Source: an uncultured bacterium (GTDB lineage: Bacteria > Actinomycetota > Coriobacteriia > Coriobacteriales > Coriobacteriaceae). Taken from it: a DNA stretch of 64,000 nt. The stretch's first letter is position 1; each line of letters begins with the position of its first letter. The DNA lies in the NCBI GenBank assembly GCA_905215385.1, contig CAJMPY010000005.1:39748-103747 (forward strand), read 5' to 3'. The notes below the pieces were generated by a model. The model did no database searches. It was not told the origin of the DNA and worked only from the letters and a program-made list of their open reading frames with translations. Positions 51,406 to 59,562 of this stretch are shown here, piece after piece. The position numbers and the translations under genes are program-made.

Positions 51406-51906
51406 CTATCTGCCATCTACGCGCTTGGCCATCCAAGCATGGGGCTGGCCCTCGTCTTCGTAGTCCACCGGGGCAATCTGCGTGTAGCCCGCCTTGGCAT
51501 AGAGCGGCAGCACGTATTCCTGCGCATGCAGCTTAATGAGCTTGGCGCCGGCAGCACGCGCGCACGTATCACTGGCCTCGACAATCTTGCTCGCCAAACC
51601 ACGACGACGCATAGCCGGCAGCACGGCGACGCGCCCCATAATGTAGGTCTCCCCCGCCGCGACGCCTTCGTCCAAGTCGCACGCCGGCGACACCGGGGCT
51701 TCCGCATCAGCCGCGCGCTCAAGCTCTTCGGGAAACACGCGCGAGCAACCGGCAAGCTCGCCGTCTACATAGAGCGTCACATGAATGCAGTTCGGGTCCT
51801 CGTCGATAGCGTCGAACTCATTCTCGTAGCCCTGCTCGTCCATAAAAACGACGCGGCGCACCAACGCCGCGTCATCAAAGCATCCCGTCTTAAGTTGGAT
51901 ATCCAT
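51406..51906 (-). CDS. GNAT-family N-acetyltransferase
   Basis: Protein of 166 residues with the GNAT acetyl-CoA loop pattern in MGRVAVLPAMRRRGLASKIV and the following helix and beta-bulge; C-terminal LPLYAKAGYTQIAPVDYEDE is typical of the ElaA-like branch. The acceptor substrate is unknown. AAAGGGC precedes ATG 51906. Its 3' end overlaps two imperfect 26-bp GTCCC units (51368-51414). Confidence 0.85.
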   Translation of the reverse strand: MDIQLKTGCFDDAALVRRVVFMDEQGYENEFDAIDEDPNCIHVTLYVDGELAGCSRVFPEELERAADAEAPVSPACDLDEGVAAGETYIMGRVAVLPAMRRRGLASKIVEASDTCARAAGAKLIKLHAQEYVLPLYAKAGYTQIAPVDYEDEGQPHAWMAKRVDGR

Positions 51907-51945
51907 GGCTGCCCTTTCATTCAATGCGAACGTTAGGGACAGATT

Positions 51946-52596
51946 TTAGCGAAAATGAGCTCCGCGCACGCTAAACTTCGCGCGAGCCTTCGCCAGGCAG
52001 TCGTAATGACCCACGTTATGGGCATCGCTCGCGATGAAGCTGTACAGGTTCTGATCGAACAGGCGCTGTGCCGGCTTTTTCTCGCGACCAAAGCGACCGC
52101 CGGCAATAAAGTCCGCCGAAGCTTGCAGCTTGCAGCCCATATCGACCAGGCGCTCCGCCACGCTTACATCCTTTTGAACCGCACGATAGCGCTCAGGATG
52201 AGCGATGATCACCTGGTAGCCACGGCACTGCAAATCGTAAATCGTGTTCTCGTACTCTCTAAACGCATACGCATCGGCATGCGTCGAAAGCTCGAGCAGA
52301 AACTCGTTGGTCCCATCGAAATGCAGGTGCTCCGCGGCATCGATACCAAGCTCAACGAGCTTTCGATGGTTGACCTCGAAGCCCATCTGAAGCGGAAAAC
52401 CGTCAGCGTTATCGCGCAGTAGCTCAAAGGCATCCCACATCTTGTCGTAATCAAAATAGGGATCACGGCAGTGAGGAGTGCAAACGATTCTGGTTACACC
52501 GGCCCGCTTGGCAGCCTCGAGCATCGCCAAGCTCTCATCAAGATCGGCGGCGCCGTCGTCTACACCCGGCAAGATATGGCAATGAATGTCACGCAT
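51946..52596 (-). CDS. CpsB/CapC-type PHP-domain tyrosine-protein phosphatase
   Basis: Protein of 216 residues. Metal-binding motifs of the PHP fold are visible: DIHCHILPGVDDGA, VCTPHCRD, the middle Glu in LLELSTHADAYA, IIAHPERY, and FIASDAHNV. In streptococci CpsB removes phosphate from the tyrosine kinase CpsD during capsule or exopolysaccharide synthesis. It is the last gene of the trio, 17 bp after the kinase. Confidence 0.9.
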   Translation of the reverse strand: MRDIHCHILPGVDDGAADLDESLAMLEAAKRAGVTRIVCTPHCRDPYFDYDKMWDAFELLRDNADGFPLQMGFEVNHRKLVELGIDAAEHLHFDGTNEFLLELSTHADAYAFREYENTIYDLQCRGYQVIIAHPERYRAVQKDVSVAERLVDMGCKLQASADFIAGGRFGREKKPAQRLFDQNLYSFIASDAHNVGHYDCLAKARAKFSVRGAHFR

Positions 52597-52613
52597 AGGT
52601 CGGCCTTAATCAA

Positions 52614-53351
52614 CTAAACGTTTGCTCGGTTGGTGAAGATGCCCTTTTTGGAAGTGCCCTGATTGTCGGAGCCCTTCTTAACCTTCTTACCGTCCTTGGT
52701 GTAGTAAGAATAGTAGTACTCGCTGGTCTCGGTCTCACAGTAATTCATGACGGTACCGATGAGCTTGACCTTCTCGGACTTCTTAAGCTGACCGATGGCG
52801 TTGAGCGCCTCTTCGCGCTTGGTAAAGTTCTCGCGCACCACGAACAGCGCGCCGTCGGTCAGGCTGGCAATCTCGGCAGCATCGATGAAGGTGCCAACCG
52901 GAGGAGCATCGAAGATGACGTACTGGAACTTAGCAGACAGTGCCTTGACCAACTTGGAAAAGCGGTGAGAGACGATGATGTCGGCAGGATTGGGAATATG
53001 CGGCTCGGCATCGAGGAAGTAGAAGTTCTTCTGACCCGTCTCGACAATTGCCTGGTCAATGGAGATCTGCTCGGACAGGACTGCATAGAGTCCACCGCGG
53101 GAGCGGACGCCGAGCATATCGGAAAGGGACCTGCGGCGCATATCGGCCTCGACCAGGAGCACGGACTTGCCGCTCGTGGCGATTGCCTGAGCAAGGTTAA
53201 TGGAAACCGTAGACTTGCCCTCGTTGGGAATCGAGGAGGTAACGGTGATGGTGCGAATGGGGTCGTCCACGCTCGCAAAGCGGATATTGGCCAGAAGGGT
53301 CTTGGCGGCATTCTGTACAACGAGCTTATCGGTGTTCTTTGCCTTAGCCAT
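52614..53351 (-). CDS. CpsD/CapB-type bacterial tyrosine kinase
   Basis: Protein of 245 residues. Walker A is TSSIPNEGKSTVSINLA (residues 38-54), Walker A' VLLVEADMRRRS, and Walker B YVIFDAPPVGTF. The C-terminus has a tyrosine cluster (ETSEYYYSYYTKDGK), the autophosphorylation tail of this family. It works with the membrane activator encoded 2 nt upstream and controls polysaccharide chain length or export. Confidence 0.93.
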   Translation of the reverse strand: MAKAKNTDKLVVQNAAKTLLANIRFASVDDPIRTITVTSSIPNEGKSTVSINLAQAIATSGKSVLLVEADMRRRSLSDMLGVRSRGGLYAVLSEQISIDQAIVETGQKNFYFLDAEPHIPNPADIIVSHRFSKLVKALSAKFQYVIFDAPPVGTFIDAAEIASLTDGALFVVRENFTKREEALNAIGQLKKSEKVKLIGTVMNYCETETSEYYYSYYTKDGKKVKKGSDNQGTSKKGIFTNRANV

Positions 53352-53353
53352 GC

Positions 53354-54010
53354 CTATTTACCACCTTTCATAGCCGGAATTCGGCCAACAACGGGAATAC
53401 CCAGGAGCTCTTCTGCCTCTTCGGCACCGCGGATGCGGGTATTGAGCATGTCTGCCAAAACGACATAGGCAACTGCGATAAAGATACCGGCGAGGAACGC
53501 GACGGCAATATACAGCGTACGCTTGGGGCCGCTGGGGGCTTCGGGGGTCTTAGCCTCGTCGATAACGTTGATGCTCTGGGCAGCGCCGACGTTCTGAGCG
53601 ACCGTACTCACCGAGCTGGCAATGGCCTTTGCGACCTCAGCCGTCTCCTTGGCATCGGTGCCGGTAACCGAAAGCGTAATGACACGCGTGGTGGTCTCGG
53701 AGGAAACAGACACCTTGTAGTCATCCAGATCGGTAAGGCCCAGTTCTTTGGCGGCGCCGCTCTTAACGCTATCGCTATCCAGCAGCGTGGCGATATCGTT
53801 GGAAAGCATCTGGCTCGCCGAGAGATCGTTGTAGCTCATCTGACCGCTATCGTCGGTCTTGGCGAGAATGTACATGCTCGTCGTCGCGGTATAGGTGTTG
53901 TCCATCGCAACGAAGGACACGATGCCCATGGCGATCGCGCAGACCACCGGAAGGGTGATGACCAGCTTGAGGTGCTTCTTCAGCAGCTGGAACAGTTCGA
54001 GAAGGGTCAT
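53354..54010 (-). CDS. Wzz/CpsC-type chain-length determinant and kinase activator
   Basis: Protein of 218 residues with an N-terminal helix (HLKLVITLPVVCAIAMGIVS), an extracytoplasmic domain (about 45-165), a Pro-rich TPEAPSGPKRT segment before the second helix, and a short cytoplasmic tail that activates the kinase. First gene of a cpsC-cpsD-cpsB trio. No glycosyltransferases, flippase or polymerase are in the window, so the polysaccharide genes regulated by this trio are elsewhere. Confidence 0.9.
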   Translation of the reverse strand: MTLLELFQLLKKHLKLVITLPVVCAIAMGIVSFVAMDNTYTATTSMYILAKTDDSGQMSYNDLSASQMLSNDIATLLDSDSVKSGAAKELGLTDLDDYKVSVSSETTTRVITLSVTGTDAKETAEVAKAIASSVSTVAQNVGAAQSINVIDEAKTPEAPSGPKRTLYIAVAFLAGIFIAVAYVVLADMLNTRIRGAEEAEELLGIPVVGRIPAMKGGK

Positions 54011-54151
54011 GCAGCTTGCCTTTCATTTCCCCAGTTCGGATTGACAAAACTGTCCGTATGTTATCGCATCTTTTTACCGAGACCAAACTCTATACATAAG
54101 AAACAGGCTCTCCTGTAAAAATGTCGGAAGCAATCGTAAAATTGCACAACA

Positions 54152-54180
54152 ACGCCGCACCCGAAAGCCCGATGCGGCGT
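54152..54180 (-). terminator. Terminator of the phoR gene
   Basis: An 8-bp stem (54152-54159 with 54173-54180) with a 13-nt loop, 26 nt after the stop; the minus-strand tail TTGTTGTG is only weakly T-rich. Confidence 0.55.
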
Positions 54181-54205
54181 CTACATCAATATCTATGTTG
54201 CATCG

Positions 54206-55630
54206 CTATGCGAATGGCTCGTCCTGCTGTATGGGAAACGTCACCGTAATGGTGGTTCCCACGCCCAACTCGCTCGACAGATCGAGCGTGGCGTGATGAT
54301 ACAGGGCCGCATGCTTGACAATGGCAAGCCCCAGGCCGGTTCCGCCGCGCGCCTTGGACCTACTCTTGTCCACGCGATAGAACCGCTCAAATACCTTGCC
54401 CTGTTCTTCAGGCGCGATACCGATTCCCGTGTCGGCGACAGCGAGGAACGGACGGCCTTCGTCGTTGGTGCCGCACTGCAACGTAACCGTACCGCCGGGC
54501 CGATTGTAGCGGATGGCGTTGCTTGCCAGATTATAGATGAGCTCGTCGATCAAGCGCGAAACGCCTTCGATGACCACAGGCTTGGTCTCATGACTTATCG
54601 TCACATTCGCCTGACGGGCGACCTGTTCGAGACGCTGCTCAACCGCATAGATCGCACGCGAGAGCTCAATAGGCTCCGTGGACCCAATGGGCACCGCCTC
54701 GCCCTCAGTTGCACGTTCGGCCTCGTCCAAATTAGACAGCGTGAGGATATCGTTGACAAGCGCTGCCAAGCGGCCCGCCTCACGATAGATGCGACCGCCG
54801 AAGTTGCGCAGGTCATCCTCGCCCTCAACCATGCCGTTTGCGATGAGCTCGGCATAGCCCGAAATCGCCGTAAGCGGCGTCTTGAGCTCATGGGTGATAT
54901 TCGCCGTGAACTCGCGGCGCATACGGTCGTTGTCCGCTAGCGCCGCCATTTGGCGCTTGAGTTCCTGGCGCTGCGACTCGATACGCTCAAGCATGGGGAC
55001 CATCTCGACATAGGCGTGCTCATAGCTACGGCGCGGGTGGTCCAAATCCACCTCTTGCAACGGCGCGATGATGGCACGGGACTCGCGGCGCGCCATAAAA
55101 AACGAGAGCACCGCACCCGCTGCTGCGATAAGCAGCATCGGCGCCAGCATCGACAGCAAAATCGCCGCAACGCCAGGCTGGGCCTGCGCCAAGCGGACAA
55201 CCTGGCCGTTATCAAGGACGACGGCGCGATACAGCATAATCTCGTCGAGTGTAGAGCTTGCGCGCTCCGCGGAACCCGAACCACTCTCAAAGGCCTCGAT
55301 GACCTCGGGGCGATCGCCATGGTTGGGCAGTGTGGAAGGCGACGCCTCGTTGTCGTAGGCAACAGATCCGTCCTTATTGATCAGCGTGATACGAAGATCC
55401 TCGCGATCGAGGCTTCGCAAGAACGGAATGGGCTCCTGCTGCTCGTCGAGGGCGGCAGCAATGAGCTCGGTTTCCTGCGCCAGATTGGCACTCGTGGCAT
55501 CCGCCAAAGTGTTTTGCACAAAGAACGCACCCAGCACCGTAAACGCCACGATAACCGCCATGGCGCAGACAAAGATCGTCACAAAAACGCGGTGCGACAG
55601 CGTATGTTTTCCCTGGGGGGCGAAGACCAC
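54206..55630 (-). CDS. phoR: PhoR-type sensor histidine kinase
   Basis: Protein of 474 residues. Two membrane helices (about 15-37 and 155-180) bracket an extracytoplasmic sensor; HisKA has ITHELKTPLTAISGYAELIA, the ATPase domain NLASNAIRYN, VADTGIGIAP, FERFYRVDKSRS and GGTGLGLAIVKHA, characteristic of PhoR/PnpS. GTG 55630 overlaps the region of the phoB stop, with GGAG 6 nt upstream. With phoB and pstB adjacent, a phosphate-starvation system is the best assignment. Confidence 0.88.
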   Translation of the reverse strand: MVFAPQGKHTLSHRVFVTIFVCAMAVIVAFTVLGAFFVQNTLADATSANLAQETELIAAALDEQQEPIPFLRSLDREDLRITLINKDGSVAYDNEASPSTLPNHGDRPEVIEAFESGSGSAERASSTLDEIMLYRAVVLDNGQVVRLAQAQPGVAAILLSMLAPMLLIAAAGAVLSFFMARRESRAIIAPLQEVDLDHPRRSYEHAYVEMVPMLERIESQRQELKRQMAALADNDRMRREFTANITHELKTPLTAISGYAELIANGMVEGEDDLRNFGGRIYREAGRLAALVNDILTLSNLDEAERATEGEAVPIGSTEPIELSRAIYAVEQRLEQVARQANVTISHETKPVVIEGVSRLIDELIYNLASNAIRYNRPGGTVTLQCGTNDEGRPFLAVADTGIGIAPEEQGKVFERFYRVDKSRSKARGGTGLGLAIVKHAALYHHATLDLSSELGVGTTITVTFPIQQDEPFA

Positions 55631-55633
55631 GGG

Positions 55634-56362
55634 TTACTCCTCCGATGCGGTGGCCGCGGTGTCGTCGCCTTCGGCACCATCACCGGCAGAAGGCTCGGCC
55701 AGGCGATAACCCACGCCGCGCACGGTCTCGATGGCGCTGGCATGCTCGCCCAGTTTTTGGCGAAGCGTCTGCACGTGCACGTCAACGGTGCGCGAACCGC
55801 CGTCGAAGTCCCAGCCCCACACGCTCTGCAGCAACGACTCGCGGGTAAAGACCACGCCGGGCTTGCGCATGAGGTACTCGAGCAGGTCGAACTCGCGCAG
55901 GGTGAGCTTAAGCGGCTCGCCGGCAACGGTCACCTCGCGATGGCTGGGCGAAAGCACGATGTCGCCCACGCTGAGCACATCGCTCGCCTGCTTGACCATG
56001 CCGCCGCGACGCAGCAGTGCGCGGCAGCGGCTCGCAAGCTCCATGAGCGAAAACGGCTTAGTCAGGTAATCGTCGGCACCGCCATCGAGCGCCATCACCT
56101 TGTCGAGTTCGGTGTCCTTGGCGGTAAGCATCATGATGGGCACCGTCGCCGTCAGGCGATCGGCACGCAGGCGACGCATAATCGCCAAGCCATCGGTGTC
56201 GGGCAGCATGATATCGAGCAGCACAGCATCGGGCACCCGTCGCGCCACGGCAGCTTTAAACTCGCCATCACACGAAAAGCCCTCGGCCTCGATTCCCTGC
56301 TTGCGCAGCGCGTAGACTGTCAAATCCCTGATGTTGTCATCGTCCTCGACGTAATAGATCAT
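55634..56362 (-). CDS. phoB: PhoB-type response regulator
   Basis: Protein of 242 residues: receiver (YYVEDDDNI, phospho-acceptor in AVLLDIMLPDTDG, Lys in YLTKPFS) and winged helix (LTLREFDLLEYLMRKPGVVF; RTVDVHVQTLRQKLGEHA). It would activate the phosphate-starvation regulon after phosphorylation by the kinase encoded 3 nt downstream. AAAGGGG precedes the ATG; pstB is 65 bp upstream. Confidence 0.9.
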   Translation of the reverse strand: MIYYVEDDDNIRDLTVYALRKQGIEAEGFSCDGEFKAAVARRVPDAVLLDIMLPDTDGLAIMRRLRADRLTATVPIMMLTAKDTELDKVMALDGGADDYLTKPFSLMELASRCRALLRRGGMVKQASDVLSVGDIVLSPSHREVTVAGEPLKLTLREFDLLEYLMRKPGVVFTRESLLQSVWGWDFDGGSRTVDVHVQTLRQKLGEHASAIETVRGVGYRLAEPSAGDGAEGDDTAATASEE

Positions 56363-56426
56363 GTTGAACCCCTTTGCGGCCGATATGACCGCATCTTAAC
56401 CCTAAAGGCACCTGTAAAAGACAGCG

Positions 56427-57302
56427 TCAGCCAAAACGCCCCGTCAAATAATCCGCGGTGCGCGGATCGGACGGATTCTTGAAGAGTTGCGCGGTGGGCG
56501 CGTGCTCCACCAGCTCACCCAGCAAAAAGAACGCAACCGAATCGGAAATACGCGCGGCCTGCTGCATGTTGTGCGTCACGACCACCAGCGTGCAGGTCTC
56601 CTTGAGCTCGCAGGCCAACTGCTCCACCACCAACGTCGACACAGGGTCGAGTGCCGAAGTCGGCTCGTCCATCAGCAGAATGTCGGGCTGCACGGCAAGT
56701 GCGCGGGCGATGCACAGGCGCTGCTGCTGTCCACCCGAAAGACCCAGGCCCGACTCTTTGAGCTTGTCCTTGACCTCGTCCCACAGGGCAGCGCGACGCA
56801 GGGAGTCCTCGACCAGCTCATCGAGCACGACGCGGTCGCGCACACCCATACCGCGAGGACCGTAGGCGACGTTGTCGTAGATGCTCATGGGAAATGGGTT
56901 GGGGCGTTGGAACACCATGCCCACGCGCTGGCGCAAACGGCAGATGTCGCAATCGCCCAGGATATCTTGACCATCGAGCGCAATCTTGCCCTCGATGCGG
57001 CAATCCTTGATGCCGTCGTTCATGCGGTTAAAGCAGCGCAGCAACGTGGACTTTCCGCAGCCCGAAGGCCCGATGAACGAGGTGATCTGCTTGTCGCGGA
57101 TCTTGATATTCACGTCCTTGAGCGCATGGTGGTCGCCATAGAACAGGTCGATGCCCTCGACATCGATGCGCGTCGGCGAGGCGGCAAGATCCTCTGCCGT
57201 GGGGCGAGTCGCATCCCCAACCTCGCGCTCATGCGCGGCCTCGGCCTGCGCTTCCATGAGTTCTTCAAGCTCCGTGGGCTCCGCAGCCGCAGCAGCCGTC
57301 AT
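56427..57302 (-). CDS. pstB: Phosphate ABC transporter ATP-binding protein
   Basis: Protein of 291 residues with Walker A GPSGCGKSTLLRCFNRMND, the PstB-typical QRPNPFPMSIYDNVAYGPR, signature LSGGQQQRL, Walker B ILLMDEPTSALDP and the switch His. An acidic extension of about 45 residues precedes the domain. PstB powers PstSCA phosphate import. The usual partners pstS, pstC and pstA are not in the window; upstream is a two-component pair instead. GGAGG precedes ATG 57302. Confidence 0.93.
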   Translation of the reverse strand: MTAAAAAEPTELEELMEAQAEAAHEREVGDATRPTAEDLAASPTRIDVEGIDLFYGDHHALKDVNIKIRDKQITSFIGPSGCGKSTLLRCFNRMNDGIKDCRIEGKIALDGQDILGDCDICRLRQRVGMVFQRPNPFPMSIYDNVAYGPRGMGVRDRVVLDELVEDSLRRAALWDEVKDKLKESGLGLSGGQQQRLCIARALAVQPDILLMDEPTSALDPVSTLVVEQLACELKETCTLVVVTHNMQQAARISDSVAFFLLGELVEHAPTAQLFKNPSDPRTADYLTGRFG

Positions 57303-57405
57303 ACCGCACACCTCCATATCGATATCAATTCAGCAGTATCAATAGTAGGAATCGCGGCTCATACGCACGTGAGCACATTGTCAAGTGTTTGTAAGGGCAC
57401 GCTAG

Positions 57406-58644
57406 CTATGCGGCGGGCAGCTCGATGGTGAATATCGTGTGTTCGGGCGTCGATTCACTTGCAACGGTACCGCCGTGTGCCGCGATGATCTCCTTGGCAA
57501 TAGCAAGGCCCAAACCGGCACCACCGCGATTGGTCGCACGCGCCGCATCCAGGCGATAGAACTTCTCAAAGATCACCTTGAGCTTAGCCGCAGGGATAGG
57601 ATCGCCCTGATTGATAAAGCGCACGCGCACGCCGCCATCGTCTTGGCGCCTGGCCTCAATCGTGATAGTCGAGCCCTCATAGCTATAGGCGACGGCGTTT
57701 TTCATGATGTTGTTAAACACGCGGGCCATCTTATCGCCATCCACGAGCACCGTCAGGTCCTCGCGAATATCAACCTGGGCTTCCTTATGCTGCTCGTTGA
57801 GGATGGGATAGAACTCGTCAGCCACCTGAGCCAGCAGCAACCCCAGATCAACATAGCCGCGCGTGAGCACGATATCGTGGAAGTCAAAGCGCGTGATATC
57901 GAAGAACTCTTCGATGAGCGCATCGAGCCGGTGCGCCTTGTCGAGCGCCACGCCCGTAAAGTGCGCACGTTGCTCAACCGGCAGCTCGGGAGCCTCTTGA
58001 AGCAGCGAAAGATAGCCCACCACACTGGCAAGCGGGGTGCGTAGGTCATGTGCCAAGTACGTGACCAGGTCGTCCTTGCGATGAGACTCGTCACGCAAGG
58101 CCTGCTGCACCCTGCGCTCGCGATCGCGCACACGGTTGAGTGCGCCCTCGACCTCCAGGAAGTCGCCGTCGATGTTGTCCCAGGTGTCGGGGTGATCGAT
58201 CAGGCGATCTTGAATACGAGCGGCCAGCACACAATCGGCATGCTGCTCGCCCTGCTCATAGCCCTGGTAGTACAGGGCGCGGCCGCAAAAGAACAGCACG
58301 CACACGGCAAGCGCCAGCACAAAGCCAAGCATGTTGAATACAAAGCCGGCATCGAACAGCACCGGCCCTTCGATGCCGCCGAGTGCCATGGCGCCAATCG
58401 CCAACGTCATGGCCCACGCGGCACCGCCAATCACCACGCAGCGGCGTACGATTTCAAATCGATCGATCAGCAAAAAGCCGACAAGCAGCACCGCCAAGAT
58501 TCCAGCGATGTTATCGATGCCAATCAGCAGCAGGCTCAGCAAAAAGAGCAGCACCGTTGCAAGCGCGCGGTTGTCGACGACCGACCTCACGTATTCAAAG
58601 AGTCGATCGGGCACCTCGAATGCCTGCCTATCGTCTTTTGTCAT
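57406..58644 (-). CDS. VanS-like sensor histidine kinase
   Basis: Protein of 412 residues with four closely packed N-terminal helices (about 28-125) and almost no extracytoplasmic loop. A HAMP-like linker follows, then HisKA TYLAHDLRTPLASVVGYLSL, N-box NNIMKNAVAY, and GGAGLGLAIAKEI. The kinase core resembles VanS proteins of glycopeptide-resistance systems, but no vanHAX genes are present. Start ATG 58644 is preferred to the GTG at 58650. Its regulator is encoded directly upstream. Confidence 0.85.
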   Translation of the reverse strand: MTKDDRQAFEVPDRLFEYVRSVVDNRALATVLLFLLSLLLIGIDNIAGILAVLLVGFLLIDRFEIVRRCVVIGGAAWAMTLAIGAMALGGIEGPVLFDAGFVFNMLGFVLALAVCVLFFCGRALYYQGYEQGEQHADCVLAARIQDRLIDHPDTWDNIDGDFLEVEGALNRVRDRERRVQQALRDESHRKDDLVTYLAHDLRTPLASVVGYLSLLQEAPELPVEQRAHFTGVALDKAHRLDALIEEFFDITRFDFHDIVLTRGYVDLGLLLAQVADEFYPILNEQHKEAQVDIREDLTVLVDGDKMARVFNNIMKNAVAYSYEGSTITIEARRQDDGGVRVRFINQGDPIPAAKLKVIFEKFYRLDAARATNRGGAGLGLAIAKEIIAAHGGTVASESTPEHTIFTIELPAA

Positions 58645-58669
58645 GTCCACTTCCCCACCATCAAAGGCG

Positions 58670-59365
58670 TTATTCGATTATGTAGCCGACGCCCCAGACG
58701 TTTTTGATAAAGCGCGGCTTTTGAGCGTCGTCACCGATCTTTTCGCGCAGGTGGCGAATGTGCACCATCACCGTATTGTTGGAGCCGGGCATAAAATCCT
58801 CGTTCCACACCGCGCGGAACAGATCCTCCACGGCCACCACACTGCCGCGATGCTCGACCAGATACAGCAAGATGGAATACTCGATGGGCGTGAGGCGCAC
58901 CGGCGCACCGTCCACCATTACGGAACGAGCATCGCGGTTGATCTCCAGGCCGTCGAGCTGGATGATCGGCGACTCGGCCACCTGCGCGCGGCTACCGTAG
59001 CTGGTGTAGCGGCGAAGCTGAGCATGCACGCGCGCGATGAGCTCAAGCGGACGGAACGGCTTAACCACGTAATCGTCCGCGCCAAGCGAAAGGCCCTCGA
59101 TCTTGTCTTGCTGGGCATCGCGCGCCGTCAGCATGATCACGGGATAGGTATGGCTGGAACGGATCGTACGCAGCAACTCAAGCCCATCGATATCGGGCAG
59201 CATGACATCCAGCAGCGCAAGATCGAACTCCTGCTCCAAGATTGCCTTGGCAGCATCGGCCCCGCTATAGGCGACCTGTACGTCAAAGCCTTCTTTTGTA
59301 AGGTAGATACCAACCAAGTCGGCGATGGCCTTTTCGTCATCAACTACCAAAATGTGCTCGTTCAT
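58670..59365 (-). CDS. VanR-like OmpR-family response regulator
   Basis: Protein of 231 residues: acidic pair LVVDDEKAI, phospho-acceptor in LALLDVMLPDIDG, KPF Lys, and winged helix LTPIEYSILLYLVEHRGSVV with VMVHIRHLREKIG. It is most like VanR-type regulators. It is divergent from a D,D-carboxypeptidase gene, which suggests control of cell-wall peptide trimming. The kinase gene starts 25 bp downstream. Confidence 0.87.
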   Translation of the reverse strand: MNEHILVVDDEKAIADLVGIYLTKEGFDVQVAYSGADAAKAILEQEFDLALLDVMLPDIDGLELLRTIRSSHTYPVIMLTARDAQQDKIEGLSLGADDYVVKPFRPLELIARVHAQLRRYTSYGSRAQVAESPIIQLDGLEINRDARSVMVDGAPVRLTPIEYSILLYLVEHRGSVVAVEDLFRAVWNEDFMPGSNNTVMVHIRHLREKIGDDAQKPRFIKNVWGVGYIIE

Positions 59366-59517
59366 GCGTGCTCCTCTCGCGCTCCATTATGCCCGAGGGG
59401 ACGCATGCCACACACAACAAGCGTGGGTGATTAAGTCGGCCTTAAGCACCCTTGTGCCCGTTCGGGCGCGGATGTGGGCCACGCACGCACGCGATGATCG
59501 CCGACACCGGCAAACGA

Positions 59518-59523
59518 TATACT
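59518..59523 (+). promoter_or_regulatory. Candidate -10 element of the D,D-carboxypeptidase gene
   Basis: TATACT lies 40 bp before the GTG at 59563. If used, transcription would begin near 59530, downstream of the alternative ATG at 59494, which is one reason to prefer the GTG start. Confidence 0.4.
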
Positions 59524-59562
59524 CTAGTTCCAGAAGAGACCATCCCGTCGAAAGCGAAATCT

